Shown here piece after piece: positions 9,539-19,075 of a stretch of DNA of 64,000 nt (position 1 is the first letter of the stretch; each line of letters opens with the position of its first letter). Source of the stretch: Sinorhizobium sojae CCBAU 05684. GTDB taxonomy: Bacteria; Pseudomonadota; Alphaproteobacteria; Rhizobiales; Rhizobiaceae. The stretch lies in NCBI RefSeq assembly GCF_002288525.1, contig NZ_CP023067.1, positions 930,001-994,000 of the forward strand. The letters are read 5' to 3'. The notes beneath the pieces were generated by a model. The model did not search any database. It was not told where the DNA came from and worked only from the letters and a program-made list of their open reading frames with translations. The translations under genes were made by a program, and so were the position numbers.

Positions 9539-9625
9539 ATGACAGATTTCGTTCGTGATCTTGCTGCCTTCGCATCGATGACGCTCTTCATCGTGAGCGT
9601 TTCGGTGATCGCACTGGGCATGTGA
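9539..9625 (+). CDS. 28-aa single-pass membrane peptide under a LexA box (candidate SOS division inhibitor)
   Basis: A short gene with a strong Shine-Dalgarno (GGAAAGGAG at about 9523-9531) before the ATG at 9539. The peptide is MTDFVRDLAAFASM followed by a hydrophobic stretch TLFIVSVSVIALGM, giving an N-terminal charged segment (D3, R6, D7) and one predicted membrane helix over about residues 9-28. It sits 23 bases after the triple LexA half-site. Caulobacter SidA is an SOS-induced membrane peptide of similar size (29 aa) that blocks FtsW/FtsN; similarity here is in size, topology and regulation only, since sequence homology could not be tested. An overlapping ATG at 9534 reads only two codons (ATG TTA TGA). 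Alternative: a leader peptide for dnaE 130 bases downstream. Confidence 0.65.
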   Translation: MTDFVRDLAAFASMTLFIVSVSVIALGM

Positions 9626-9755
9626 TTCCCTTCTTCCCCGGAATGCATCCCACCGGACTCGCCGGCTGAAAAATTCCCCGTCCCGGCTGCAAGACTGGAC
9701 AGTCGGGACCGGAAACGGGATATGCTCCGCACCGGACAGGAATCGGAGTGCGACG

Positions 9756-12700
9756 ATGGCAAATGGCGAAGGCACTGGGCAGGACATCACGGGTGCAGAG
9801 AATCCGCAATTCGTCCATCTGCGTGTGCACTCCGCCTATTCGCTGCTCGAGGGCGCGCTGCCGCTCAAGAAGATTCTTGGCAAGGCGGTTGCCGATGACC
9901 AGCCGGCGATCGGCATAGCCGACACCAACAACCTGTTCGCGGCGCTGGAATTCTCCCAGAAAGCGGCAGACGACGGATTGCAGCCGATCATCGGTTGTCA
10001 GCTCTCCATCGATATGGAGGACGAGGATGGCGAGCGGCGGGGGCACGCACAGCAGTTAGCGAAGCTGCCCGCAATCGTCCTCATCGCCGCGACCGAGGCC
10101 GGTTATGCGCGACTCGTCCACCTCGTCAGCCGCGCCTATCTCGACGGCGAAGGACACCAGGCGGCGCGGATCACGCGTTCATGGCTTGCTGATGGTGGAA
10201 CGGAAGGGCTGATCGCCTTGACGGGCGCTGCCGGCGGCCCCGTCGACATCGCGCTCAAGGCCGGCTCGCAGCAGCTTGCCGAGTCGCGGCTCAAGGTGCT
10301 CTTCGCGCTTTTCGGCGATCGCCTCTATGTCGAACTGCAACGGCAAGGCAATTACGACCGGCGTCACGAGAGCCGCATGGTGGAGCTTGCCTATCGCAAC
10401 GACGTTCCGCTCGTTGCGACCAACGAGGCCTTCTTTCCTTCGCCCGCTGACTATGACGCCCATGATGCCCTGATGGCCGTTGCCCATAATGCCGTCGTCT
10501 CGGACGACAGCCGGTTCCGACTGACGCCGGACCACTATCTGAAAAGCCGCAAGGAAATGGCGGCGCTTTTTGCCGATCTGCCGGAGGCGCTGGAGCATAC
10601 GGTCGAGATCGCGCGCCGCTGCTCTTTCATGCTCAATACGTGCAAACCGATCCTGCCGCGCTTTACCGGCGGCTCGGACGATCCGGAGGAAGCCGAGCGC
10701 GCGGAAGCGGCGGAGCTGCGCCGGCAGGCGGAGGAGGGGCTAGATCTCCGCCTGGCCAAGCTCGGCATGGCGCCCGGCTACAAGGAAGAGGATTACCGCG
10801 AGCGGCTGGGCTTCGAGCTCAGCGTCATCGAGCGCATGAAGTTCCCGGGCTACTTCCTGATCGTTGCGGACTTTATCAAATGGGCCAAGGAGCATGACAT
10901 TCCGGTCGGTCCCGGCCGTGGCTCGGGCGCCGGCTCGCTGGTCGCCTATGCGCTGACGATCACCGATGTCGATCCGATGCGCTTTTCGTTGCTGTTCGAG
11001 CGCTTCCTCAATCCCGAGCGCGTATCGATGCCGGACTTCGACATCGACTTCTGCCAGGACCGGCGCGAGGAGGTCATCCGCTACGTCCAGCGCAAATACG
11101 GACGCGAGCAGGTGGCGCAGATCATCACCTTCGGTTCGTTGCAGGCGCGCGCGGCGCTGCGTGACGTCGGCCGGGTGCTGGAAATGCCTTACGGGCAGGT
11201 CGACAAGATCTGCAAACTTGTGCCGAACAACCCGGCCAACCCGACCCCGCTGTCGAAAGCGATCGAGGAGGAGCCGCGCCTGCAGGAGGAGGCGGAGAAG
11301 GAGCCTGTCGTCGCCCGCCTGCTCGACATCGCGCAGAAGATCGAGGGTCTCTATCGTCACGCCTCGACCCATGCGGCCGGTATCGTTATCGGCGATCGGC
11401 CGCTGTCGCAGCTCGTGCCGATGTATCGCGATCCGCGTTCGGATATGCCGGTAACACAGTTCAACATGAAGTGGGTGGAGCAGGCCGGTCTCGTCAAATT
11501 CGACTTTCTCGGCCTGAAGACGCTGACGGTGCTGAAGACTGCCGTCGACTTCGTCGCCAAGCGTGGCATCGAGGTTGATCTTGCCAGCATCCCGCTCGAC
11601 GATCCGAAGACCTACGAAATTCTCTCCCGCGGCGAAACGGTCGGCGTGTTCCAGGTGGAAAGTGCCGGTATGCGCAAGGCGCTGATCGGCATGCGCCCGG
11701 ACTGTATCGAGGACATCATCGCACTCGTCGCGCTCTACCGCCCGGGACCGATGGAGAACATCCCGGTCTACAACGCCCGCAAGCATGGCGAGGAAGAGAT
11801 TGAATCCATTCACCCGAAGATCGATTACCTGCTCAAGGAAACCCAGGGCGTTATCGTCTATCAGGAGCAGGTGATGCAGATCGCTCAGGTGCTCTCGGGC
11901 TATTCGCTCGGCGAAGCGGACCTGCTGCGCCGCGCCATGGGCAAGAAGATCAAGGAGGAGATGGACAAGCAGCGCGCCCGCTTTGTCGACGGCGCGGTTC
12001 AGAACGGCGTCTCCAAGCCACAGGCGAACCTGATCTTCGACCTGCTCGCGAAATTCGCGAATTACGGCTTCAACAAGTCTCACGCGGCCGCCTATGCCAT
12101 CGTCTCATACCAGACCGCCTTTATGAAGGCGCACTATCCGGTCGAGTTCCTGGCGGCCTCCATGACGCTCGACATGTCGAATACGGAGAAGATCAACGAC
12201 TTTCGCCAGGACGCCAAGCGCCTCGGCATCGAGGTGATCGCGCCCTCGGTGCAGACGTCGTTCCGTTACTTCGAGACCGGCGACAACCGCATCTATTATT
12301 CGCTCGCGGCGATCAAGGGCGTGGGCGAGTCGGCCGTCGACCATATCGTCGAGGTTCGTGGTGACCGATCCTTCGCGAGCCTTGAGGACTTCTGCCTCCG
12401 GATCGATCCGAAGCTTTTGAACCGGCGCGTCTTCGAGAGTCTGATCGCCGCCGGTGCCTTCGACTGCTTCGGCTACGATCGGGCCGAGCTCATTGGCGGG
12501 CTCGACCGCATCCTCGGCTTTTCGCAGCGTGCCCAGGAGAACAAGGTGAGCGGCCAGAGCGACATGTTCGGAGCCGGCGCTGCGACCGGTCCCGAAAAGA
12601 TCGTGCTGCCGCCCTATACGCCCTGGCTCGCCTCCGAGAAACTGCATCGGGAATTCCAGGTGCTCGGCTTCTATCTCTCCGCCCATCCGCTCGATACCTA

Positions 12701-13250
12701 CAACAAACTGCTCGAGAAAATGCGGGTGCAGACATTCGGCGATTTCTCCGCTGCGGTGAAAAAGGGTGCCACCGCCGGCCGGCTCGCGGGGACTGTGACA
12801 TCGAAACAGGAGCGTAAGACGCGCACCGGCAACAAGATGGGAATCGTCGCCTTTTCCGACGCCTCCGGTCAGTTCGAGGCGGTCCTCTTCTCGGAAATCC
12901 TGCACCAGAACCGCGATTTGCTGGAGCCGGGCAAATCGCTGGTGATGACGGTGGATGCCGAGGAGCGACCGGAGGGCATCGGTCTTCGCATCCGCACGCT
13001 TCGATCGCTCGAGGAGGAATCGCTGCAGATGCAGAAGGCGCTGCGCGTTTATGTGCGCGATTCCGGCCCCTTGCGCTCGATTGCCTCCCACCTCAACACG
13101 AAGGGGGACGGCTTGGTTTCCTTCATCGTCATCAAGGATAAGGGCCAGCGGGAAATCGAGGTCGAACTTAGCGAGAAATACCGGATATCGCCGGAAATCG
13201 CCGCGGCTCTCCGTTCTGCCCCCGGCGTTCTCGACGTCGAGCTGGTTTAA
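9756..13250 (+). CDS. dnaE: DNA polymerase III subunit alpha
   Basis: Replicative polymerase catalytic subunit of the DnaE1 type, 1164 residues. Order of domains: N-terminal PHP domain (VHLRVHSAYSLLEGAL near 24-39), then the C-family polymerase core with GPGRGSGAGSLVAYAL (~385-400) and the catalytic aspartates in MPDFDIDFCQDRR (~425). After these come the fingers (FNKSHAAAYAIVSYQTAFMKAHYP), the helix-hairpin-helix and the OB domain (AGTVTSKQERKTRTGNKMG). The ATG at 9756 lies 130 bases after the LexA-boxed small gene. It ends 5 bases before the convergent L,D-transpeptidase gene with no obvious terminator between them. Confidence 0.96.
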   Translation: MANGEGTGQDITGAENPQFVHLRVHSAYSLLEGALPLKKILGKAVADDQPAIGIADTNNLFAALEFSQKAADDGLQPIIGCQLSIDMEDEDGERRGHAQQLAKLPAIVLIAATEAGYARLVHLVSRAYLDGEGHQAARITRSWLADGGTEGLIALTGAAGGPVDIALKAGSQQLAESRLKVLFALFGDRLYVELQRQGNYDRRHESRMVELAYRNDVPLVATNEAFFPSPADYDAHDALMAVAHNAVVSDDSRFRLTPDHYLKSRKEMAALFADLPEALEHTVEIARRCSFMLNTCKPILPRFTGGSDDPEEAERAEAAELRRQAEEGLDLRLAKLGMAPGYKEEDYRERLGFELSVIERMKFPGYFLIVADFIKWAKEHDIPVGPGRGSGAGSLVAYALTITDVDPMRFSLLFERFLNPERVSMPDFDIDFCQDRREEVIRYVQRKYGREQVAQIITFGSLQARAALRDVGRVLEMPYGQVDKICKLVPNNPANPTPLSKAIEEEPRLQEEAEKEPVVARLLDIAQKIEGLYRHASTHAAGIVIGDRPLSQLVPMYRDPRSDMPVTQFNMKWVEQAGLVKFDFLGLKTLTVLKTAVDFVAKRGIEVDLASIPLDDPKTYEILSRGETVGVFQVESAGMRKALIGMRPDCIEDIIALVALYRPGPMENIPVYNARKHGEEEIESIHPKIDYLLKETQGVIVYQEQVMQIAQVLSGYSLGEADLLRRAMGKKIKEEMDKQRARFVDGAVQNGVSKPQANLIFDLLAKFANYGFNKSHAAAYAIVSYQTAFMKAHYPVEFLAASMTLDMSNTEKINDFRQDAKRLGIEVIAPSVQTSFRYFETGDNRIYYSLAAIKGVGESAVDHIVEVRGDRSFASLEDFCLRIDPKLLNRRVFESLIAAGAFDCFGYDRAELIGGLDRILGFSQRAQENKVSGQSDMFGAGAATGPEKIVLPPYTPWLASEKLHREFQVLGFYLSAHPLDTYNKLLEKMRVQTFGDFSAAVKKGATAGRLAGTVTSKQERKTRTGNKMGIVAFSDASGQFEAVLFSEILHQNRDLLEPGKSLVMTVDAEERPEGIGLRIRTLRSLEEESLQMQKALRVYVRDSGPLRSIASHLNTKGDGLVSFIVIKDKGQREIEVELSEKYRISPEIAAALRSAPGVLDVELV

Positions 13251-13255
13251 AAGGG

Positions 13256-14479
13256 TCAGTCGTCGCTTACGGTGCGAGTGATGGTGACGAAGTCGGTTCC
13301 TTCACCTGTCTCCGTCCCGAATTCGGTGTCGGAGATCGAAAGCGAGGAGCCATTGGCGAGAAGGAACGCGATGCGCCGGCGGGCATCCTCGGGCACCGTG
13401 ATGCGACCGAGCGTGCGCCTCAGGGCATTGAAGTCCAAGGCATCCGCATCGGTCGTAATCCCGAGGCGCTTCTTCGTGGCATTCCTCAGCACGTTGTCCA
13501 GGGAAAGACCGAACCATTCGCCTTCTCCGGATTGCGGGTCGAGCTCCTGGAACTGCAGAAAATGCGTCCCGAGCGCCAGTTCGGGCTTGTCGATTTCGAC
13601 ATCGGCTTCGAAGAGCGACTGAAAGGTCCGGCGCACGCGCAGGATCCCGTTCGGCGGTGTGCCGCGACCGGCCTTGCGGAAAACGGCCTGGAGCAGAGCC
13701 GGCGTGATCTCCCCATCAGCCGGCATGCCTTCGGCCGCCTGGAAGGCACGGATGGCGGCGAGCGTCGCGGGGCCGTTATACCCGTCCGGGACGCCGGCAT
13801 CGTGGCCGAGCGTGGTCAGGAGCATCTGCAGGTCGCGCACGTTCTCTCGCGTCCCGCGTCGGGTAATCAGGATGCGGATCGGCGCTCCGTCGCGTTTGAA
13901 AGACGGCGGCGGGGGAGATTGTTCGGCCATCGCCACCTCGACGCTGCCGGTCGCCAGGTGGCTGAGAGCCGGGCGCAGGGGCACGTCGGAAAGAGGTGCC
14001 GCCGGCCGCGCCTGCTTCGGCTGGAAGAGCGCGTCGCTCCAAACCTTGACGGGGGCGACCTGCCGCTCGGATATGACCACATGCATGCCGCGTTCCGTTA
14101 TCTTGAAAAGATCGGCGGCGAAGCGGCCGGGAAGCCGCACGCACCCGTGCGAAGCCGGATAATTCGGCACGTGATTGGAGCCGTGCAGGGCGATGCCGGA
14201 CCAGGTCAGCCGCTGCATGAACGGCATTGGCGCATTGGAATAGATGTTCGACTCGTGGTGCCGGCGCTTCTCAAGGATCGAAAAGATACCCGTCGGAGTC
14301 CGATGGCCCTCTCTTCCGGTAGACACATTCGAGGTGGCAACCACTCTATCTCCATCATAGACGACGAGTGACTGCTGCTCGCGCGATACTACGATCTGCA
14401 ATGGCGCCTTGCCCGCTGCCGTGGAGGGTGACGACGACATGACGAGGACGACGAGCCCTATCCTGAGAGTGGAACGCAA
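13256..14479 (-). CDS. Secreted L,D-transpeptidase with peptidoglycan-binding domain
   Basis: 407-residue periplasmic enzyme that forms or edits 3-3 peptidoglycan cross-links. The N-terminus is a signal peptide (basic start, hydrophobic core, cleavage after about residue 22). The YkuD catalytic domain follows (~27-160) with HGSNHVPNYPASHGCVRLP, where the SHGCVR box carries the catalytic cysteine. After a proline-rich linker there is a PG_binding_1 repeat (~205-275, VRDLQMLLTTLG...DGYNGPATLAAIRAFQ) and a C-terminal part I do not recognise. It is convergent with dnaE (5-base gap); no partner gene is apparent nearby. Confidence 0.85.
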   Translation of the reverse strand: MRSTLRIGLVVLVMSSSPSTAAGKAPLQIVVSREQQSLVVYDGDRVVATSNVSTGREGHRTPTGIFSILEKRRHHESNIYSNAPMPFMQRLTWSGIALHGSNHVPNYPASHGCVRLPGRFAADLFKITERGMHVVISERQVAPVKVWSDALFQPKQARPAAPLSDVPLRPALSHLATGSVEVAMAEQSPPPPSFKRDGAPIRILITRRGTRENVRDLQMLLTTLGHDAGVPDGYNGPATLAAIRAFQAAEGMPADGEITPALLQAVFRKAGRGTPPNGILRVRRTFQSLFEADVEIDKPELALGTHFLQFQELDPQSGEGEWFGLSLDNVLRNATKKRLGITTDADALDFNALRRTLGRITVPEDARRRIAFLLANGSSLSISDTEFGTETGEGTDFVTITRTVSDD

Positions 14480-14603
14480 GACAAACCCTCATTTCCGATG
14501 GCGGCGTCTCCAAACGGCGCGCAGACCGTGACACACCGGAGTTGTCGAGCCAGGCTATCCTTCAATATTTAAGGAATTGAATCCTGGCGCCGGCTATCAC
14601 GGG

Positions 14604-15896
14604 CTATTGATCGCGGCGCCTTTGGCCGAAGGTATAACCCGTCTCGACGCTGGTCTTGCCGAACCTGTCGTGCAGCTTGTTGATCGCCTCCTCGGCGGCC
14701 GCCCGTCGCGCTGCAGAGGGATCCACGAGATCCGGCGGATCGGCAAGGACGGGATCGCAAAGATCGCTGACGCCGATGCCGATCAGCCTGTATCTCGTCC
14801 CGTCGACTTCTCTCTCGAGCAATTGCAGGCCGGTGCGGAAAATCCGGTCGGCAAGGCGGGTGGGGCTGTCCAAGCGCCGGTTGCGCGTACGGGATCTGAA
14901 GTCGGCCGTCTTCAATTTCAGGACGACGGTCTGTCCGGCGAGTTCGGATTTGCGCAGCCTGAGCGCCACCTGCTCGCTCAGGCGCCTGAGATGCGGGATG
15001 AGTTCCTCCGGGCGAGACAGGTCGACATTGAAGGTCGTTTCCGAGGAAACGCTTTTTGCCTCTCCGCCAGTCTCGACGCTGCGTTCGTCCTGGCCGCGCG
15101 AAAGCCGGTAAAGCCGCTGACCCATCGTGCCGTAGCGGCGCATCAGTTCGGCCTCTTCCATCGTCTGCAACTGCCCGATCGTGCGGATGCCATCCCGCTC
15201 GAGCGTCGCGGCGAAGGCCTTACCGACACCCCAGATCAAGGTGACGGGACGCTCCTTCAGGAAGTCAACGGCTTCGGCCTGGCCGATGACGGAGAAGCCG
15301 CGCGGCTTCTGCAGGTCAGAGGCGACCTTGGCGAGGAACTTGCAGTAGGAGAGGCCGATCGAGACTGTGATGCCGACTTCCTGCTCGACGCGCCGGGCGA
15401 AGCGGGCCAGCGTCCGGGCGGGCGGGGCGTGATGCAGCCGGTCCGTGCCGCTCAAATCGAGGAAGGCCTCGTCGATCGACAGCGGCTCTACGAGTGGCGT
15501 CAGTTCCAGCATCATGGCCCTGACCTTGCGCCCGACACGGGAATACTTCTCCATGTCGGGCTTGATTACCACCGCCTCGGGGCAGGCCTCGAGTGCCTTG
15601 AACATGGGCATGGCCGAGCGCACGCCATGAATGCGGGCGATGTAGCAGGCGGTCGAGACAACGCCGCGTTTGCCGCCGCCGATGATGACCGGTCTGTCGG
15701 CGAGCTCCGGATTGTCGCGTTTCTCGATCGAGGCGTAGAAGGCGTCGCAGTCGATATGCGCCAGCATCAGCCCGTAGAGCTCGGCGTGGTGCAGGAGACG
15801 CGGACTGCCGCAGGTGCGGCACCGCCGGGCGAGGGCGGCCTGTTCCTTCAGGCAGTCTCGGCAGAAGCCCGGAATCGCTGCAGTGCTGTCTCGCAT
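14604..15896 (-). CDS. dinB: DNA polymerase IV with N-terminal Cys4 extension
   Basis: Y-family translesion polymerase, 430 residues. Catalytic motifs are [13 protein letters not shown] (near 47-59) and [11 protein letters not shown] (near 150). The little-finger domain is C-terminal ([19 protein letters not shown] onward). Ahead of the polymerase fold there is an unusual ~45-residue extension with CRDC at 12-15 and CRTC at 26-29 (CX2C-X10-CX2C), which looks like a small zinc-binding unit; the start at 15896 includes it. A LexA box lies 6-20 bases upstream of the start codon, so the gene is very likely SOS-induced. The C-terminal beta-clamp-binding motif is not clear to me. Confidence 0.92.
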   Translation of the reverse strand: MRDSTAAIPGFCRDCLKEQAALARRCRTCGSPRLLHHAELYGLMLAHIDCDAFYASIEKRDNPELADRPVIIGGGKRGVVSTACYIARIHGVRSAMPMFKALEACPEAVVIKPDMEKYSRVGRKVRAMMLELTPLVEPLSIDEAFLDLSGTDRLHHAPPARTLARFARRVEQEVGITVSIGLSYCKFLAKVASDLQKPRGFSVIGQAEAVDFLKERPVTLIWGVGKAFAATLERDGIRTIGQLQTMEEAELMRRYGTMGQRLYRLSRGQDERSVETGGEAKSVSSETTFNVDLSRPEELIPHLRRLSEQVALRLRKSELAGQTVVLKLKTADFRSRTRNRRLDSPTRLADRIFRTGLQLLEREVDGTRYRLIGIGVSDLCDPVLADPPDLVDPSAARRAAAEEAINKLHDRFGKTSVETGYTFGQRRRDQ

Positions 15897-15901
15897 GTCT
15901 G

Positions 15902-15916
15902 GAACAAATGTTGAAC
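15902..15916 (-). promoter_or_regulatory. LexA box of dinB
   Basis: GAAC-AAATGTT-GAAC on the plus strand (GTTC-N7-GTTC on the dinB strand), immediately upstream of the dinB start codon. It matches the alphaproteobacterial LexA consensus exactly. The closeness to the ATG (6 bases) means the transcript start lies within or beyond it. Confidence 0.8.
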
Positions 15917-15940
15917 GAGGTGACTTTACGCTCTACGCTA

Positions 15941-16043
15941 CTGCATGATTCCTCAAACCGGAACCGATGTAAGGATAAATCGTGCAGCGAGTCAAAGCGC
16001 CACAGCGACCTTACTGCGTCTGATGGACGCCCGCACTGTAGTA
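15941..16043. repeat. Intergenic palindromic mosaic repeat
   Basis: Two adjacent imperfect hairpins: CTGCATGATT...AAATCGTGCAG (15941-15987) and CACAGCGACC...CTGTAG (about 16001-16041) with a GCGTC-TGATG-GACGC core. This two-part form is one I recognise as dispersed in Sinorhizobium intergenic DNA. Partial copies of the second module occur at 19076-19112, 19709-19738, 57765-57806 and 59004-59047 in this window. Confidence 0.65.
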
Positions 16044-16190
16044 AGTCTCAAGGTTCGAGGCATTATGGGATATCGCCCTGCAAATTGCACCCAGGGCGCA
16101 GGGATGACAGGCCCCGATGCGACTGGAATTGAGGGAATGAGGGTTCATCCGGACATGACTTGTCCCGGCTCGGCGGCACCGAATGGCGGT

Positions 16191-16847
16191 TCAGCAGGTC
16201 TTGGCCTGTGCGTGCCAATGACCGCGTATCAACTTCGCCGCCTCCGCCCAGTCCGCCGCGACGCGGATGTCGGCGGCGGGCACCGGTGCAAGGGCGCGAA
16301 ATTCCGCATTCGCCATCATGTTGATAAGAAGGCTGGCCGGAGCGTGTTCCCGCACGGAATGGAGATTGCGCAGAATGTCGTCGATGAAGACGAGCGGCAG
16401 ATCGCGCTCTCGATGCAGCCGCTTGACCAGCGGCCCCTTGGGTTCTTCGGAGGCGAGCATTGGATAGGGAAGATCGAGGGCGTCGAGCAGAGAGCGGCGC
16501 AACACCGCGTGACGCGACGGCATCGCTGTCAGGAAAACGATGTCGGCGTCTCCGGAAAGTCGCTTCAGCGTCTCGACCACCTGCACCGCCGGCGTCTGCC
16601 ATCGGTCCTGCGCCGCATAAAAGGCCTCGAGCAGCGCTTCCGCTGCAACGTCGCTCACCGCTTCGCCGCTCTCCCGGTCGACGATATTGCCGGAAAGACG
16701 GAAGGAGCGGGGCAGGAGCGCATGGCCCTCAGCCTGCAGAAATGCCATGAAGGGCGTCAGGAATTCGAGCACGACTTCATCGACATCGCTGACGATCAGC
16801 GGGCGGTCGGAAAGGCGGATGCCGGTTCCGGCCCCCCACATACCCAT
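16191..16847 (-). CDS. HAD-superfamily-like hydrolase, unknown substrate
   Basis: 218 residues. HAD motifs are recognisable in order: motif I as SDVDEVVLEF near residue 19 (nucleophile and acid/base aspartates), motif II threonine in FLTAMPSRH (~115), a lysine in EEPKGPLVKRL (~147), and motif IV acidic pair in VFIDDILRNL (~162). I infer a small-molecule phosphatase of the kind annotated hypothetical in rhizobia. The ATG ending at 16847 leaves only 2 bases after the upstream DUF3572 gene, so the pair is co-transcribed. An earlier start would overlap DUF3572 and adds non-homologous sequence. Confidence 0.7.
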   Translation of the reverse strand: MGMWGAGTGIRLSDRPLIVSDVDEVVLEFLTPFMAFLQAEGHALLPRSFRLSGNIVDRESGEAVSDVAAEALLEAFYAAQDRWQTPAVQVVETLKRLSGDADIVFLTAMPSRHAVLRRSLLDALDLPYPMLASEEPKGPLVKRLHRERDLPLVFIDDILRNLHSVREHAPASLLINMMANAEFRALAPVPAADIRVAADWAEAAKLIRGHWHAQAKTC

Positions 16848-16849
16848 AG

Positions 16850-17122
16850 TCAGACGTCCGCAAAATCCGCCGGGCCGGAAAAGGCCCGGTGCGCCCTGAC
16901 GACCTCCTCCGGGGGCGTTCCGGTCGCGCTGCAAAACGCCATCAGCGTCGGCTCGTGCTCCATCAGAAAGGCAACGAGGCCGCCCATGAAGCCGGGGTCG
17001 CCGGCGGCCTGGCGCAGCGAGCCGGCATCGGTACCGGAGAGCGCCAGAAAGCGCGACATGAGTTCCGTCTCGCCCGCCAGCCAGGACAGAATGGCGATTG
17101 CTGTTTCGTCGGCGCTCTTCAT
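16850..17122 (-). CDS. DUF3572 family protein
   Basis: 90-residue helical protein of unknown function, recognised from [25 protein letters not shown] and the central [20 protein letters not shown] segment. Conserved in Rhizobiales beside divK, transcribed divergently from it, as here (157 bases between the starts). No membrane segment or catalytic motif is visible. Confidence 0.78.
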   Translation of the reverse strand: MKSADETAIAILSWLAGETELMSRFLALSGTDAGSLRQAAGDPGFMGGLVAFLMEHEPTLMAFCSATGTPPEEVVRAHRAFSGPADFADV

Positions 17123-17278
17123 CGTGTTGAATCTCTTCTCCTTTGGCGGCCGGGTTTACCTCTTTTTCAACCAAATAGCGCTAGCCTTGCGATCGAGGAA
17201 ATGGGTCGAGTCGCCAGTTGTGAAACTTATATCTCTAAAGGGGACTTGCAAGGCGGCGACAGACAGCAAGGGATCGAT

Positions 17279-17650
17279 ATGCCCAAACAGGTGATGATTG
17301 TTGAGGACAATGAGCTGAATATGAAGCTCTTCCGAGACCTGATTGAGGCTTCGGGCTACACGACGATCCAGACGCGCAACGGCATGGAAGCGCTCGAACT
17401 GGCGCGCAAGCATCGGCCCGATCTGATATTGATGGACATCCAACTGCCGGAGGTCTCCGGTCTCGAAGTGACCAAATGGCTCAAGGAAGATGACGAGCTT
17501 CACGTCATTCCCGTCATTGCCGTAACCGCCTTCGCCATGAAGGGCGACGAGGAGCGAATTCGCCAGGGCGGCTGCGAAGCTTATGTATCAAAACCGATTT
17601 CCGTTCCCAAATTCATTGAAACGATCAAGACCTACCTGGGCGATGCCTGA
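17279..17650 (+). CDS. divK: Single-domain response regulator DivK
   Basis: 123-residue receiver domain that acts through the DivJ/PleC/CckA phosphorelay to control CtrA and cell-cycle asymmetry. Phosphoacceptor D53 (LILMDIQLP), acidic pair E9/D10, the conserved Thr in AVTAFAM (~83) and K105 in VSKPIS are all present. There is no output domain. The start at 17279 was chosen for the exact DivK N-terminus ([18 protein letters not shown]); the frame is open upstream without homology. It is 17 bases upstream of pleD, an arrangement conserved from Caulobacter. Confidence 0.95.
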   Translation: MPKQVMIVEDNELNMKLFRDLIEASGYTTIQTRNGMEALELARKHRPDLILMDIQLPEVSGLEVTKWLKEDDELHVIPVIAVTAFAMKGDEERIRQGGCEAYVSKPISVPKFIETIKTYLGDA

Positions 17651-17667
17651 ACTGCCGGGAAACTGAT

Positions 17668-19035
17668 ATGACTGCGCGTATCCTCGTCGTCGATGACGTA
17701 CCAGCCAATGTGAAGCTCCTCGAGGCGCGGCTGGTGGCTGAGTATTTTGACGTGCTGACCGCGGAAAACGGACCTTCCGCCCTGGCGATCTGCGAAACGA
17801 CGCCGGTGGATCTCGTGCTGCTCGACATCATGATGCCCGGCATGGACGGCTTCGAGGTTTGCGAGAGGCTGAAGGCGAACAGCCGGACAGCGCATATTCC
17901 CGTGGTCATGGTGACGGCACTCGACCAGCCCTCCGACCGCGTCCGTGGGCTGAAGGCCGGCGCGGACGACTTTCTCACGAAACCCGTCAACGACCTGCAA
18001 CTGATGTCGCGGGTAAAGAGTCTCGTACGCTTGAAGAACGTCAGCGACGAACTGCGCCTGAGGGCTCAGACCGCGCACACCATCGGTCTGCAGGAAATGC
18101 TGCGGCAGGACCGGCCGGACGAGCCCGGCTCCGTGCTCCTGGTCGACGGCCGTGCCTCGTCACAGGAGCGGCTGGTGCGGGCGTTGAAGCCGATTGCCAG
18201 GGTTTCGGTCATGGCCGAGCCGCAGACCGCCCTCTTCGAAGCCGCCGAGAACAACTTCGATCTCGTCATCGTCAATGCGAATTTCGATGCGTACGACCCG
18301 TTGCGTCTCTGCTCGCAACTGCGCTCTCTCGAGCGGACGCGTTTCATCCCGATCCTCCTGGTCGCGGATCAGGGTAATGACGAGATGATCGTCCGCGCAC
18401 TCGAACTCGGGGTGACGGATTACATCATGCGTCCGGTCGATCCCAATGAGTTGCTCGCCCGTTGTCTGACACAGATTCGTCGCAAGCAATGCAATGATCG
18501 GCTGCGCGCCAGCGTGCAGCAGACGATCGAACTGGCGATCACGGACGATCTCACGGGTCTGCACAATCGCCGTTACCTTGATGGTCACCTGAAGCTGCTC
18601 CTGGATCGGGCAATGGCGCGCGGGCGGCCGCTATCGATCTGCATCACCGATATCGACCGCTTCAAACAGGTGAACGACACCTATGGCCACGACGCCGGCG
18701 ACGAAGTCCTGCGCGAATTTGCCAATCGCGTGCGTGCGACCGTGCGCGGCGCAGATCTCGCATGCCGCTTCGGTGGGGAGGAATTCGTGATCGTAATGCC
18801 GGACACCACGCCAGAAATGGCCGCGGTCGTCGCCGAGCGGCTTCGACTGATGGTTGAAAGTCGTGGTTTCGAGATCGTGCGCGCGGACACTGTACTGAGC
18901 GTCACGGCATCGCTCGGCATTGCCAGCCTGCGACCGGAGGGCGATACGCCCGAAGCCTTGCTCAAGCGCGCCGATGTGGCGCTCTACGAAGCGAAGAACA
19001 ATGGGCGAAACAGGGTCGTCGCCGCAGCAGCTTGA
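17668..19035 (+). CDS. pleD: Diguanylate cyclase response regulator PleD
   Basis: 455 residues: receiver domain 1 (1-~125, D53 in LLDIMMPG), a degenerate receiver-like adaptor domain 2 (~150-270) in which the acceptor position is not a canonical aspartate context, and a GGDEF domain (~290-450). The active site reads GGEEF, and the allosteric I-site RGAD lies five residues before it, so product inhibition by c-di-GMP is expected. Makes c-di-GMP during the motile-to-sessile cell transition. Co-transcribed with divK. Confidence 0.95.
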   Translation: MTARILVVDDVPANVKLLEARLVAEYFDVLTAENGPSALAICETTPVDLVLLDIMMPGMDGFEVCERLKANSRTAHIPVVMVTALDQPSDRVRGLKAGADDFLTKPVNDLQLMSRVKSLVRLKNVSDELRLRAQTAHTIGLQEMLRQDRPDEPGSVLLVDGRASSQERLVRALKPIARVSVMAEPQTALFEAAENNFDLVIVNANFDAYDPLRLCSQLRSLERTRFIPILLVADQGNDEMIVRALELGVTDYIMRPVDPNELLARCLTQIRRKQCNDRLRASVQQTIELAITDDLTGLHNRRYLDGHLKLLLDRAMARGRPLSICITDIDRFKQVNDTYGHDAGDEVLREFANRVRATVRGADLACRFGGEEFVIVMPDTTPEMAAVVAERLRLMVESRGFEIVRADTVLSVTASLGIASLRPEGDTPEALLKRADVALYEAKNNGRNRVVAAAA

Positions 19036-19075
19036 GTTTGATTGGGAAGGGTGCTGATGCTCGCAATAGCCTTTC

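Noticed and set aside
14577-15914. 445-codon open frame antisense to dinB
   Set aside because: Covers dinB entirely, lacks any motif; dinB is certain on the other strand.
15945-17294. 449-codon plus-strand frame spanning repeat, HAD-like and DUF3572 genes
   Set aside because: Starts inside the palindromic repeat and runs antisense to two minus-strand genes with clear family motifs.
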